Shown here one piece after another: positions 15,266-24,760 of a DNA stretch of 64,000 bases. Source of the stretch: Thermomicrobiales bacterium (GTDB lineage Bacteria; Chloroflexota; Chloroflexia; Thermomicrobiales; UBA6265); assembly GCA_019637585.1 (NCBI GenBank), contig JAHBVL010000012.1, positions 1 to 64,000 of the forward strand, read 5' to 3'. Position 1 is the first letter of the stretch. Each line of letters starts with the position of its first letter. Made by a program: the position numbers and the translations under genes. Under the pieces are notes generated by a model, which was not told where the DNA came from, did no database searches, and was given only the letters and a program-made list of their open reading frames with translations.

Positions 15266-16750
15266 ATGGCTCAGGCAACAGTCGACACCCGCGGTTCTCG
15301 CCGCTCGCCACTCGAGATGGTGGTCGACCGCATTTGGCGATTCTTCTGCTCGGTTCGCGCCGCGGTCGTCGAGATCATCATTTTGGCCGTCCTGGTTCTC
15401 CTCGGCACGCTGCGCGGCAGCGACGCACCCCAATGGCTGGCCGACGCCATTCCAGCCACGCAGCCCGCGGTGGACTGGCTCTACGACTGGGATGTCTTCC
15501 ACTCCCTGCCATTGATGCTGATCCTGGGCGTGCTGTGCGTGGCCATCGTGGTCTGCACGCTCAATCGGGTTCCCGGTATCTGGAAAACGATCGTCGACCC
15601 GACGATCCGCACAAACCGAAGCTTTCTTGAGAACGCCGAGCTCTCAGCCGCCTATCAATCAGCCGCCGCGCCTGCGGCGGCCGTCGGCGAGCTCTCCGAA
15701 TCGCTCCAGAAGCACCGGTACCGGGTTCTGCACGAGGAACGAGGCGCCGACATCCACCTCTATGCAGACAAGAATCGCTACGCCAAGCTCGGCACCTTCC
15801 CCTTTCACCTCGCCCTGATTCTGATTCTGCTGGGTGGGATCGTGGGCGCCCGGTATGGCTTTCGGGAGATGACCTTCGTGGTGCCAGAAGGCTCGGTGCG
15901 CGAAGTCGGGCATGGCACCGGCCTGAGCGTCGAGCTGATCCAGTTCATCGACTCATGGCGTGAAGAAGGCATCCCGTCCGAATATCGCAGCGACCTGGTG
16001 ATCTGGAAAAATGGTGAGAAGGTCAAAGAAGGCACGATCACCGTCAACAACCCGATCAGCTACGACAACGTCACCTTCTACCAGTCGAGCTATGGGCAGG
16101 CGGCGGCATTCCGCATCACCGACACGGACGGCAATCTCCTCTTCGATGACTCCATCCCGCTCGGACAGTACACCGCTGTCAACAACCCGGACGCGCCGGC
16201 CGGATTGCAGCAACTTCCCCAGATCGGCAGTCAGCTCAATGTGATCGGCCAGGATCAGGATCCTCAGAATGCTCCCGAGCTGGACGATCTGCAGCTGGAA
16301 AACGGTCAGATGTTTCTCCAGCTGCGCCAAACCGCCGATGACGGTTCGGTGGAGATCCTGACCGGGGTTGTCGATCCTGGTGAGACGATCCAGCTCGGTT
16401 CGGTCAACATCGAGTACCTGCGCGAAAAGCGATTCACCTTGATGCAGGTGGCCAGCAACCCTGGCATTCCGATCTTCTTCGCCGCCTCATTTCTCCTTGT
16501 GGCCGGACTCGCCGTGACCTTTTACTTTCCGCACCGGAGAATTCGGGGCATCATCGGGCCGGGCTCCGATCAGACCGGTTCCCGCGTCCTGATGGCGCCG
16601 CTCGCTCGCTGGGATTGGTCCGGCCAGCGCGACTTTCGCCGTATCATTGAGAGAATCGAAACCGAGTCGAGGATCGCCGTCACGATCAACGAGCGTCCTC
16701 GCGAACATGCCGCCAGCCGATCCGAATCGGCCGCAGATGCATCTGAGTAG
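15266..16750 (+). CDS. resB: Cytochrome c biogenesis protein ResB (Ccs1)
   Basis: A 494-residue ResB-family protein of System II cytochrome c maturation. Transmembrane segments lie near residues 30-47, 80-98, 180-200 and 415-435, with a large extracytoplasmic domain between the last two. With CcsB it exports heme and ligates it to apocytochrome. The upstream frame extension to 15161 overlaps ccdA and is not conserved-looking; the ATG at 15266 is preferred. Confidence 0.9.
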   Translation: MAQATVDTRGSRRSPLEMVVDRIWRFFCSVRAAVVEIIILAVLVLLGTLRGSDAPQWLADAIPATQPAVDWLYDWDVFHSLPLMLILGVLCVAIVVCTLNRVPGIWKTIVDPTIRTNRSFLENAELSAAYQSAAAPAAAVGELSESLQKHRYRVLHEERGADIHLYADKNRYAKLGTFPFHLALILILLGGIVGARYGFREMTFVVPEGSVREVGHGTGLSVELIQFIDSWREEGIPSEYRSDLVIWKNGEKVKEGTITVNNPISYDNVTFYQSSYGQAAAFRITDTDGNLLFDDSIPLGQYTAVNNPDAPAGLQQLPQIGSQLNVIGQDQDPQNAPELDDLQLENGQMFLQLRQTADDGSVEILTGVVDPGETIQLGSVNIEYLREKRFTLMQVASNPGIPIFFAASFLLVAGLAVTFYFPHRRIRGIIGPGSDQTGSRVLMAPLARWDWSGQRDFRRIIERIETESRIAVTINERPREHAASRSESAADASE

Positions 16751-16789
16751 ATAGTCGCAATGTAGTCTGGCTGCAACCGGGGAAGTGCC

Positions 16790-17695
16790 ATGGAATCACT
16801 CGTCAAACTCTCGTTCTACTGCTTCGCTGCCGGAAGCATCGCAGTGGCAGCATCCTGGGTCAGCTACGTGCTCTTCACCATCGGTCGAGTGCGGCTCAGG
16901 CAAGCGGAATTGCAGACGAGCGCCGGCACGACCGTTCGTGCGTCGAAGGCGGAGTTCGCGCCCGGATGGACCTCCGCCGGCCGGTTCGGCTCCATGATGG
17001 CCTGGTTCGGCGTGGTGATGATGGGGCTATCCGTCATCTTCCGGACCGCGGCGTCGCACCGCGGTCCGTACAGCAATATGTACGAGTTCAGTCTCGCGTT
17101 TGTCTTCGTACTGCTGCTGATCTATCTCCTGTTCGAGCGGTTCTACGAGGTCAAGCAGCTCGGCGTGATCGTCCTGACGATCGCCGGCGCCATGTGCCTC
17201 TATATCTGGTCCCTGCCCTCCTACATGCGGGAAGTGGACGCACTCAATCCGGCGCTTCAGAACAGACCGCTGATGACCGTCCATGTGTCCTCTGCGATCC
17301 TGGCCTATGCAACGTTCGCCGTATCGTTCGCCGCCGCAATCCTCTACCTGATTCAGGTCCGCAAGAACGTCAGCTGGTTGCCCAGCGCGGATATGCTCGA
17401 CGACATCGGCTATCGAGCCGTGACCGTCGGATTCCCGCTGCTGGCCCTCGTGCTGATCCTGGGTTCGGTCTGGGCGCATGAAGCGTGGGGCGCCTACTGG
17501 TCGTGGGACCCGAAGGAAACGGCTGCTCTCTTCACCTGGCTCGTTTACGGCGTCTATCTGCACACGCGAACACTGCGTGGATGGCGGGGCGAACGGAGCG
17601 CCTACGTCCTCCTCTTCGGTTTCGCGGCGGTCGTTTTCACCTATTACGGCAACTACTTCTTCGGCGGAATGCACGCGTATGGCGGAGTCAACTAG
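16790..17695 (+). CDS. ccsB: Cytochrome c biogenesis protein CcsB (ResC/CcsA family)
   Basis: A 301-residue heme-handling membrane protein with about eight helices. The tryptophan-rich heme motif WGAYWSWDPKE is near residue 240, and histidines such as that in TVHVSSAILAYA are placed to bind heme. It partners ResB. The last 17 bases overlap the thioredoxin-like gene. Confidence 0.93.
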   Translation: MESLVKLSFYCFAAGSIAVAASWVSYVLFTIGRVRLRQAELQTSAGTTVRASKAEFAPGWTSAGRFGSMMAWFGVVMMGLSVIFRTAASHRGPYSNMYEFSLAFVFVLLLIYLLFERFYEVKQLGVIVLTIAGAMCLYIWSLPSYMREVDALNPALQNRPLMTVHVSSAILAYATFAVSFAAAILYLIQVRKNVSWLPSADMLDDIGYRAVTVGFPLLALVLILGSVWAHEAWGAYWSWDPKETAALFTWLVYGVYLHTRTLRGWRGERSAYVLLFGFAAVVFTYYGNYFFGGMHAYGGVN

Positions 17696-18296
17696 CCCCT
17701 CGGACGCACCGGTCACGGTCGAGTCACCTGAGTCCGCCCCAAAGCTGACCAGGCGTCAGGCTACCGCCGGACTCGGGGCGGCCGCCGCCATTCTGGTCGG
17801 TGGCTGGTTCGTGGCCGGCAAGGCTGGCCTCGACACCATGGGCCGCGGCGGGATGAACCAGAACCTGCTGCCCAAGGTTGGGGACGAAGCGCCCGATTTC
17901 ACCACCGTGTCCCTCAGAGGCGAGATCGTCTCCTTGTCCGATTTCCGGGGTCTTCAGCCGGTCTGGATCAATTTCTGGGGTGCCTGGTGTGCACCCTGCC
18001 GCGCCGAAATGCCCGATATCCAGGTGGCGTGGGAAACCCTCGAACCAGCAGGACTGATGCTCCTCGCGGTCAGCCTGAGAGACAAGCCATCCGAAGCGGC
18101 GGCGTTCGCCACCAAAGTCGGCGCGACATTTCCGATCCTTGTCGACCCTGACCAGTCGCTGACAGGTGAGCACTACCCGATCTACAACTTCCCGACCCAC
18201 ATCTTCGTCGACGAGCAGGGCATCGTCCGGGAAATCGTCCTGTCGCCCATGACCAGCGAGCAGGCAATCGCCACGGCGCAGTCGGTTCTGGCCTGA
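17679..18296 (+). CDS. Membrane-anchored thiol-disulfide oxidoreductase (TlpA/ResA type)
   Basis: A 205-residue protein with one N-terminal membrane anchor (about residues 25-48) and a thioredoxin-like domain. The active site is WGAWCAPC near residue 103, and the cis-Pro loop is YNFPTHIFVD. It likely reduces apocytochrome CxxCH cysteines with electrons from CcdA. The ATG at 17679 lies in the end of ccsB, fitting translational coupling. Confidence 0.9.
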   Translation: MAESTSPSDAPVTVESPESAPKLTRRQATAGLGAAAAILVGGWFVAGKAGLDTMGRGGMNQNLLPKVGDEAPDFTTVSLRGEIVSLSDFRGLQPVWINFWGAWCAPCRAEMPDIQVAWETLEPAGLMLLAVSLRDKPSEAAAFATKVGATFPILVDPDQSLTGEHYPIYNFPTHIFVDEQGIVREIVLSPMTSEQAIATAQSVLA

Positions 18297-18348
18297 AGAG
18301 CGGAGTCCGGGGTCCGTGGTCCGGAGTCCGTAGCCCGAATCCGCAACG

Positions 18349-18617
18349 GTCATTCCGAGCGCAGCCGAGGAATCTCTCGTTCGCGTAGGAAGCGCTGCTC
18401 CTCCGCAGCGACTCCCGCCCTCAACGAGAGATTCCTCCACTCCGCTTCGCTTCGGTCGGAATGACGACGCATGGAGCAGTCAATCGGACCATGTCCAGCC
18501 GGTGCTGTCCTGAAAGCCACGCCGATAGTCCGCAACGGCTTACCGTCCAGCGACTCCCGCCCTCAACGAGAGATTCCTCCACTCCGCTTCGCTTCGGTCG
18601 GAATGACGACGCATGGA
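18349..18617. repeat. Intergenic palindromic repeat with a 70-base direct duplication
   Basis: A left arm at 18349-18381 (GTCATTCCGAGCGCAGC...) is the imperfect inverse of 18425-18465 (...TCGGTCGGAATGAC), making a long hairpin. A 70-base unit including the right arm occurs twice, at 18406-18475 and 18548-18617, almost unchanged. No protein is coded here. The bases before it (18300-18345) repeat GGAGTCCG-type words also found near 5320 and 29335. Confidence 0.8.
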
Positions 18618-18673
18618 AGAGCTTCAGCGCATGGCGCTTTGGTCAGTCGGAATGAGGGTGCGTGTGAACGGCG

Positions 18674-19348
18674 CTACGCGCGAGCCGCGCGTACTGCCTC
18701 GACCAGACTCGCGGCGCGGCGGGTGATTTCGGCCCAGGCACCCTTGCTCACAGTTCCACCATCGACGAGATTGCTGCCCAGCGCCACAGCCACGGCTCCG
18801 GCTTTGATGAAGTCGCCGGCATTCTCCAGCGAGACGCCGCCCGAAGGGATCAGCTTGAGCTGGGGTAGCGGACCGAGAATATCCTTGAAGTAGCGCGGTC
18901 CACCCAGACCGGCCGGATGCACTTTGATATAGCTGGCGCCCGCTTCCCAGGCCGTCAGCATCTCAGTCGCGGTGAATGCGCCGATGACAGTCGGAATCGA
19001 GTAGCGCCGGCACATCTCGATCGTCGCTTCCTTGGTGGTGGGCGTCACGATGTACTCAGCCCCGGCCAGAATGGCGATACGGGCGGTCTCCGGGTCGAGC
19101 ACGGTGCCGGCGCCGATATATGCCTCTTCCCCAACGGCTTTGCGAACCGCTGAAATCGCTTCGGCCGCGGTCGGGTTTGTGAAGGTGAATTCGACATTGG
19201 TCACGCCGCCGGCCACCAGCGCCTCCGTCACCGCAACAGCCTGGGAGAGATCGTCCAGCCGGACAACGGCCACGACTCCTGATGATTCGATTCTGCTCTG
19301 GCTGGACAATGGATTCGCCCTTTCATTCGGCTCGACAACCCTCGTCAT
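18674..19348 (-). CDS. eda: KDPG/KHG aldolase family protein
   Basis: A 224-residue TIM-barrel aldolase of the Eda family, which cleaves 2-keto-3-deoxy-6-phosphogluconate or 4-hydroxy-2-oxoglutarate. The Schiff-base lysine is in SYIKVHPAG near residue 145; the general base Glu is in VEFTF near 54. The first 20 residues look like an extension. It is transcribed divergently from the NrtR-like gene. An edd dehydratase is not in the window. Confidence 0.88.
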   Translation of the reverse strand: MTRVVEPNERANPLSSQSRIESSGVVAVVRLDDLSQAVAVTEALVAGGVTNVEFTFTNPTAAEAISAVRKAVGEEAYIGAGTVLDPETARIAILAGAEYIVTPTTKEATIEMCRRYSIPTVIGAFTATEMLTAWEAGASYIKVHPAGLGGPRYFKDILGPLPQLKLIPSGGVSLENAGDFIKAGAVAVALGSNLVDGGTVSKGAWAEITRRAASLVEAVRAARA

Positions 19349-19411
19349 GATGATACTCGGTTGCCTCTCCCGTACACTGTTGGGAGCAGCGCTGGAATCG
19401 TTTGGAACCGA

Positions 19412-20113
19412 ATGATGATCGTCACATCAGCAACCCAGAATGCGACCGAACGAGGCTCCACTGCCGGAGCGCCGGTCGTCGAGCTGCGCGTTGCCGCGTT
19501 GACCTTCGCCCGGGGCGAGCTCTACACACTCCTCGCGTCGGAACCAGCTGGCCCGACCCTGCCACACACCAAACCGGAGGAGAGCCAGTCACTCGACGAA
19601 ACGGCCATGCGACTAGTGAGAACAACGCTCGGCTTTTCCGAGCAATACATGGAACAGCTCTATTCCCTCAGCCACTCCGAAGGGGACGACTGGTCGATCA
19701 TCGTCAGCTACATCGCATTGATACGAACGCCGGATGAGCTGGTCGCGCCATTCGAGGGCGCCTGGGTGAGGCAAGCGGTGCTCACACCCCTCTCCTCCTC
19801 CGATCAACGGGTGCTGGACTACGCCCTCTTTCGCCTGCGCGCCAAGCTTGGTTACACCACGATCGCTTTTCACCTCATGCCGGAGCTCTTCACGCTGAGC
19901 GAGTTGCAGTCCGTTTTCGAGACGATTCTCGGCCGGACGCTGGATAAGCGAAACTTCCGTCGCCGGATGGCCACACTGGGCATCCTGGCGGGAACGCGAG
20001 AAACCCGGCGGGACGGCAGCCATCGGCCAGCCCGCCTCTACCGCTTCCTGCCCGACCGTGACCCGACCGACTATCTCACACCACCGTGGGCATCGACCCA
20101 GCCAGACGAATAG
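19412..20113 (+). CDS. NrtR-like NUDIX-related transcriptional regulator
   Basis: A 233-residue protein with two parts. The N-terminal half fits a degenerate NUDIX domain with no intact NUDIX box. The C-terminal half is the winged-helix domain of NrtR: YALFRLRAKLGYTTIAFHLM, then LSELQSVFETILGRTLDKRN and an RRRMATLGIL wing. NrtR regulators sense ADP-ribose and repress NAD genes. The adjacent nadK, seven bases downstream, supports this. A CTCCC/GGGAG inverted repeat (19367-19386) upstream is a candidate operator. Start may be either of two adjacent ATGs. Confidence 0.75.
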   Translation: MMIVTSATQNATERGSTAGAPVVELRVAALTFARGELYTLLASEPAGPTLPHTKPEESQSLDETAMRLVRTTLGFSEQYMEQLYSLSHSEGDDWSIIVSYIALIRTPDELVAPFEGAWVRQAVLTPLSSSDQRVLDYALFRLRAKLGYTTIAFHLMPELFTLSELQSVFETILGRTLDKRNFRRRMATLGILAGTRETRRDGSHRPARLYRFLPDRDPTDYLTPPWASTQPDE

Positions 20114-20120
20114 GCTCGAG

Positions 20121-21014
20121 ATGACAGAATCGCACTATCGGGCGCAGCAGCAAGCGCCCACATCGGTTGGACTCGTTGCCGCGCTGAGCAAGCCAGAGGC
20201 GCAGGAGCTTGCGCCCGAGATCACCCGCTTTCTCACCGAGCACGATGTCACAGTCGTTCCCGAGCGGGCGCTCTCCCCCGACGCGACGTCCCAGGTCGGC
20301 GCGATCATCGTCCTGGGTGGCGATGGGCTCATGATGCGGGCGGCACAGTCGTACGCCGATGTACCCCTGCTGGGTATCAATTTCGGGAAAGTCGGTTTTC
20401 TGGCTCATGTGGAGCGGGACGACTGGCGCCCGGCACTGGAAGCGGTAGTGGCTGGCAACTTCGCCATTCAGGAAAGCTCGACGCTCGACGCCACGATCGA
20501 ATCGAGTCATGGCTCGGAACCGCAGGGATGGGCGATCAACGACGTGGTCATTCGCAGCGGTGTGCGGATGATCGACATCGAGGTTTATGTCGACGGCTAC
20601 TTCGTGAACACCTATCCCGGCGACGGCATGATCGTGGCGACCTCGAGGGGAAGCACCGCCTACTGCATGGCCGCCGGTGGTCCGATTCTCACCACCGGGG
20701 TGCGTGGCTTTGCCATCGTGCCGATTTCCTGCCACTCGCCGATCCGTACTCCGCTCGTCGTCGACGAATCGGCCCAGATCGACCTGCTCTTCACGTCACG
20801 GCACGACGCGTCGCTCATTCTGGACGGCAAGGTCACCAGCGAGCTGGCGCCCGACGATGTCGTGGCGATCCGGCGCGGCAAACACTCGTGCCGGCTCATC
20901 TCGGTGGCGAACACCGATTTCTATGAAGCGTTCAGGACGAAATTCAACTTCCGCATCCGCCCGGATGCCGCCGCAACGGGGCTGCCGTCGACGCGGAAAA
21001 ATGACGTTCAGTAG
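20121..21014 (+). CDS. nadK: NAD kinase
   Basis: A 297-residue NAD kinase, which makes NADP from NAD and ATP or polyphosphate. The GGDG motif is in VLGGDGLMMRAA near residue 68; NDVVIRSG near 140 and the glycine-rich GSTAYCMAAGGP near 182 complete the site. The ATG at 20121 follows the regulator gene closely. It is likely cotranscribed with the NrtR-like gene. Confidence 0.94.
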   Translation: MTESHYRAQQQAPTSVGLVAALSKPEAQELAPEITRFLTEHDVTVVPERALSPDATSQVGAIIVLGGDGLMMRAAQSYADVPLLGINFGKVGFLAHVERDDWRPALEAVVAGNFAIQESSTLDATIESSHGSEPQGWAINDVVIRSGVRMIDIEVYVDGYFVNTYPGDGMIVATSRGSTAYCMAAGGPILTTGVRGFAIVPISCHSPIRTPLVVDESAQIDLLFTSRHDASLILDGKVTSELAPDDVVAIRRGKHSCRLISVANTDFYEAFRTKFNFRIRPDAAATGLPSTRKNDVQ

Positions 21015-21029
21015 GAGCTGCTAAGCCGA

Positions 21030-21878
21030 TCAGGCTCGCTCTGAGACAGGAGCCGTTGGCTCCTCTTCGCTGGCGGGCTCGGATTCGGACTCGGCGACTG
21101 GCGAACCACCCGGTCCGCTGCCGTCTGGGGCATCACTCGTCGCTCCGTTCGATGGGGTGTCGCCAGCTGCTTTCAGGGCTCTGGTCCGGCGACGGTCGAA
21201 CAGGCGGATCGGTTCGGTCGGCTCGGATTCCTCATCGTCGAACGGATCCGCAAACATCTGCATTCCCGGTTCGATCCCCGGCGCGGCGAAGACGGGACCG
21301 ATGAACTCCTCGCTCGCGCCAAAATCGAGCTGGCTCGAAGAGGCGGTGATCGTCGCGGCCGGAGGTTGCAGGGGGGCGAATGCGCCAGCGCCCCGCTCGA
21401 CAAAGCGCTCTTCCGGTTGCGGCAACTGTTCGCGAATGATCGCGGCCCGTTCACCCTGATTCACGCCGCAGAAAGCGCAGACCGTCCATTTGGTGTCGAT
21501 CATCTTGCCGCATCCGACACACGCATCCTTGAGCATGGTCTGACAATGCGGGCAGAGCATGTAGTCCTCTTCAACCGGCCGCTTGCAGGAGTGGCAGACT
21601 GAGACCTCTTCAAGGTCCTGAAGGAGGTATTCCTCTTCCAGCGACCGCTGGTAGGCCTCGTCGAGCGTTTCTTTCGGCCGGAGCAGGAGGTAAAGCAGTG
21701 CGCCCGGAATGGAGAAGAGCACGACGAGGAGCGTCCCGACGATCTGCGTGACAACGCTCTGACTCCGGGCATTGATATCCCGGTACGCCCACACGGCCAG
21801 CGCAAACCAGAGAGCCAGAAGGTAGGCTGCGGAAAGTGCAAGAAAAATCTGCACTCCACGAGCTAGGGCTTCTTCCAC
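21030..21878 (-). CDS. Membrane protein with double zinc ribbon
   Basis: A 282-residue protein with two N-terminal membrane helices (about residues 9-31 and 44-67), then a double zinc ribbon with four Cys pairs: CHSC, CPHC, CVGC and CAFC between about 94 and 140. The rest is acidic, Pro/Ser-rich and likely disordered. The function is unknown. It is last in the recR to darA-like minus-strand run. Confidence 0.75.
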   Translation of the reverse strand: MEEALARGVQIFLALSAAYLLALWFALAVWAYRDINARSQSVVTQIVGTLLVVLFSIPGALLYLLLRPKETLDEAYQRSLEEEYLLQDLEEVSVCHSCKRPVEEDYMLCPHCQTMLKDACVGCGKMIDTKWTVCAFCGVNQGERAAIIREQLPQPEERFVERGAGAFAPLQPPAATITASSSQLDFGASEEFIGPVFAAPGIEPGMQMFADPFDDEESEPTEPIRLFDRRRTRALKAAGDTPSNGATSDAPDGSGPGGSPVAESESEPASEEEPTAPVSERA

Positions 21879-21917
21879 GCTGCCATCTCCATCGGTGCGA
21901 ACAATGCGGGGGTGACC

Positions 21918-22250
21918 CTATCTGATCCGTTCGTAGCGTCGCAACCGCAACAGGTAGACCGTGACGCCACCCTCGATCGAGGGAACAGGGCTGCCCACAT
22001 GATACTCTGCCGGATCGACCAGCGACAGAAACGGATTTGCCTGCGTGACAACCGTTCCCCCATGCCGGGCAATGACCTCGTACAGCAATGGCACCGCATC
22101 ATCATTGACGGCAGCAACAGCTGACGTGCGGTTGCCGTCCGATCCGACATGCTCGTGACTGATCACGCTGACTGCCAGTCCACGCTCGGTCAGCGCCTGA
22201 ACCACCGCGTCTCCCGCGCCTCCGCGCATGTGCATCAATGCCATTTTCAT
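21918..22250 (-). CDS. DarA/PstA-like PII-fold protein (possible cyclic di-AMP receptor)
   Basis: A 110-residue protein matching the DarA (YaaQ) family in size and in the ending: SIEGGVTVYLLRLRRYERI corresponds to the glycine-rich strand and tail of DarA. It starts with a PII-type strand and helix (MKMALMHM, AVVQALTERG). In Firmicutes darA sits beside tmk, as here. Key cyclic di-AMP contacts cannot be confirmed by eye, so ligand binding is inference. Confidence 0.65.
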   Translation of the reverse strand: MKMALMHMRGGAGDAVVQALTERGLAVSVISHEHVGSDGNRTSAVAAVNDDAVPLLYEVIARHGGTVVTQANPFLSLVDPAEYHVGSPVPSIEGGVTVYLLRLRRYERIR

Positions 22251-22287
22251 CGGTCAGGCGTCTCGAATGGGAACATGCGAGTTCGGA

Positions 22288-22929
22288 TCACAATCCGGCG
22301 AATTCAGGAAAGAGCCGCCGCAATCCGAGGACAATTTCCTCGGATACCGCGGTTGCCGGCTGGTCGCCATCGACCACGAGCCATTGTGTAGGATACGTCC
22401 TGGCGCGATCCTGAAAAACCGCTTGCACTCTGCTGTGAAAGTCGAGCCCGGCCCGGTCGATCCAGTTGACCTCCTCGTCGACTCCGAATCGCCGTTGCAA
22501 CCCTACTTCGACATCCACTGCTATGAGAACGCGCAGGTCCGGTTCGCAGTTTCCGACGGCGAAAGACTGAAGTTCCAGGAGTTCGTCGATCGGCAGACCG
22601 GAGCCGCCTCCCTGGTAGGCCAGCGTCGAATCGAGAAACCGGTCACACAGCACGTGCGTGCCCGAGGCGACCGCCGGTTCGATCCTCCTGGCGACGTGCT
22701 CGGCGCGAGCGGCTGTGTGCAGGAGCGCCACAGTCCTCGGGGCAGCACCCGCTCCCGCTTCCGAGAAGAGCAAGGTGCGGATTGCCTCACCGGCCGGTGT
22801 TCCACCTGGCTCCCGTGTGACATCAACCGGCAACCCGGCCGCACGCATCCGCTCGCCGAGCAGGCGCACCTGCGTCGATTTGCCGCTCCCCTCGGTCCCC
22901 TCGAAGACAATGAATCGCCCGGGGCTCAC
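22288..22929 (-). CDS. tmk: Thymidylate kinase
   Basis: A 213-residue dTMP kinase. Walker A is FEGTEGSGKST near residues 8-18, with the TREPGGTPAGEAIR block near 40 and the CDRFLDSTLAYQGGG LID region near 95. The frame extends to 23040 inside the upstream gene, but the GTG at 22929 gives the usual N-terminus (GRFIVFEG) and follows that gene's stop by one base. Confidence 0.95.
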   Translation of the reverse strand: MSPGRFIVFEGTEGSGKSTQVRLLGERMRAAGLPVDVTREPGGTPAGEAIRTLLFSEAGAGAAPRTVALLHTAARAEHVARRIEPAVASGTHVLCDRFLDSTLAYQGGGSGLPIDELLELQSFAVGNCEPDLRVLIAVDVEVGLQRRFGVDEEVNWIDRAGLDFHSRVQAVFQDRARTYPTQWLVVDGDQPATAVSEEIVLGLRRLFPEFAGL

Positions 22930-22930
22930 C

Positions 22931-24754
22931 CTAGTAGATGCTTCCGCGGAAGATCTCCACGCGCCGGTGGGGCTCCTTGCCCCGGCTGCGGGAGCTGACG
23001 TTGTAACGATCGGCCAGCTCGTGCTGCATACGCCGGACATGCTTGGTCTGCGGTGTCAGGGCAATACTGGGCATACCCCGCATCACCGCGCCGATCGCGT
23101 CTTCCGCCTCCTCCAACGCCGCGGTCACCGCTCCGGTGCCGCTTTCACGGGATCGAGAATGGATCGGCTGGACAGGTTGGACGACAGGTGAGGTGGACCT
23201 GTCATCCTCCGTTTCTACCGGCTCGGGCAGCAACGGTGACAGCGCGTTTTGCATCTGCGCAATGGTGTTCGAGCGAAGCACGTAGACCGGCGTGCCCCGC
23301 AGTTCGGCATCGCGAACTGGTTGCGGTTTGGTCCGGTAGTAGTTCTTGAGCGTCATCACCATGTCGGCGTCGCGGGCATCCCGGACGATCGCGCCGTTCA
23401 GTCCCAAACTGCGCATCGCCTGTTCGAGACGGTTCCGGCTGACGCCGAATGGATAGACCCGCAATGGCTTGCCGGGAGCGCCCCTGCCCCGCAATCCGGG
23501 ATAGTTGACGATCGGCCCGTACGCGGCATCCGGAGCCTCCGTCCCACCCTGCGGAGGATCGTGCGCATCGGCTCCGTTCGTTCCGGACGCTCGCGACGCC
23601 AGATCCCACTCGTTCGACGACGAACGCCGCGTCAGCTGCTGCTGAGCGCGAAGGATGGGCGACATCGGATCGCGCCGTGCCTCATCGGCTTCGGAGAAGG
23701 AGATCGTGCCGTCCTGGGACCGATGCCGGATTTCCGGGCGAACCGGCGCCCCTCGCAAGAGTGCGTCGACCGTGGCCGCCACCTCTTTATGGACGGCCAC
23801 TTCATCCCGGCCGAGCAATTCGACCATCATGCCGAACGTCGGTGGCGCTTTTCGTTCGAGAATCGATTTCTGCGTGCCGCGGCGTCGCGCTTCCTCATCG
23901 GACAGGGTGACCGACTGAATACCGCCGATCAGATCGGACAGAGTCGGATTGAGCATCAGGTTTTCCAGCGAGTTGCCGTGGGCAGTGCCGATCAGCTGCA
24001 CGCCTCGTTCGGCGATCGTCCTGGCCGCCATGGCTTCCAGTTCGGTGCCGATCTCGTCGATGACGATGACCTGCGGCATGTGGTTCTCCACCGCCTCGAT
24101 CATCACCGCATGTTGCGCGGTCGGCGTCGGAACCTGCATTCGGCGGGCCCGGCCAATCGCGGGATGGGGGATGTCGCCGTCGCCGGCGATTTCGTTGCTC
24201 GTATCGACCACGATCACGCGCTTGCTCAGGTCGTCGGCCAGCACGCGCGCCGTTTCGCGCAGAAGGGTCGTTTTTCCCACACCTGGCCGACCTACGAGCA
24301 GGATGCTCTCCCCAGACTCGATCAGGTCGCGAATGATGGAGATCGTGCCATACACGGCCCGGCCCACCCGGCAGGTCAGCCCGACGATTTCGCCGGACCG
24401 GTTGCGAATCGCCGAAATGCGATGCAGGGTCCGCTCGATACCGGCCCGGTTGTCGTCGCCGAAACTGCCGATGCGCTCGGCGACATGGAGCAGATCGTCG
24501 CGGGTGACATCCAGCGCCCCGATCTGCTGCTCAGACGAGGCGAAGCGCACCTCGGGCAACCGGCCCAGGTCCATCACGATCTCGACGATGGCGCCACGCT
24601 GGTGGTCGGCGACAACCGTGCCAATCTGGGCGGCGATTCTCGGTGGAAGCACCGCCAGCAAATCCTCGAGGTTGTCGGTCGTTTCGTACTCGACCTCCGG
24701 AAGCACGAGCGCTGGCTTCTGTTCAGGTGGACGGATGACCACATCAGTTTCCAA
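22931..24754 (-). CDS. Ycf45/SpoIIIAA-like AAA ATPase with R3H domain
   Basis: A 607-residue ATPase. Walker A is GRPGVGKT near residues 155-162, Walker B is VIVIDEIG near 230, and a GTAHGN sensor follows. The family comprises chloroplast Ycf45 and the related SpoIIIAA ATPases. The C-terminal 80 residues hold an R3H nucleic-acid-binding motif (the [13 protein letters not shown] helix). It may act on RNA or DNA; its role is unknown. It is not evidence of sporulation, as no other spo genes are seen. Confidence 0.82.
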   Translation of the reverse strand: METDVVIRPPEQKPALVLPEVEYETTDNLEDLLAVLPPRIAAQIGTVVADHQRGAIVEIVMDLGRLPEVRFASSEQQIGALDVTRDDLLHVAERIGSFGDDNRAGIERTLHRISAIRNRSGEIVGLTCRVGRAVYGTISIIRDLIESGESILLVGRPGVGKTTLLRETARVLADDLSKRVIVVDTSNEIAGDGDIPHPAIGRARRMQVPTPTAQHAVMIEAVENHMPQVIVIDEIGTELEAMAARTIAERGVQLIGTAHGNSLENLMLNPTLSDLIGGIQSVTLSDEEARRRGTQKSILERKAPPTFGMMVELLGRDEVAVHKEVAATVDALLRGAPVRPEIRHRSQDGTISFSEADEARRDPMSPILRAQQQLTRRSSSNEWDLASRASGTNGADAHDPPQGGTEAPDAAYGPIVNYPGLRGRGAPGKPLRVYPFGVSRNRLEQAMRSLGLNGAIVRDARDADMVMTLKNYYRTKPQPVRDAELRGTPVYVLRSNTIAQMQNALSPLLPEPVETEDDRSTSPVVQPVQPIHSRSRESGTGAVTAALEEAEDAIGAVMRGMPSIALTPQTKHVRRMQHELADRYNVSSRSRGKEPHRRVEIFRGSIY

Positions 24755-24760
24755 TACTGC

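Noticed and set aside
22931-24754. The Ycf45/SpoIIIAA-like ATPase as a sign of endospore formation
   Set aside because: No other sporulation genes are seen, and this family is widespread in non-spore-formers and plastids.
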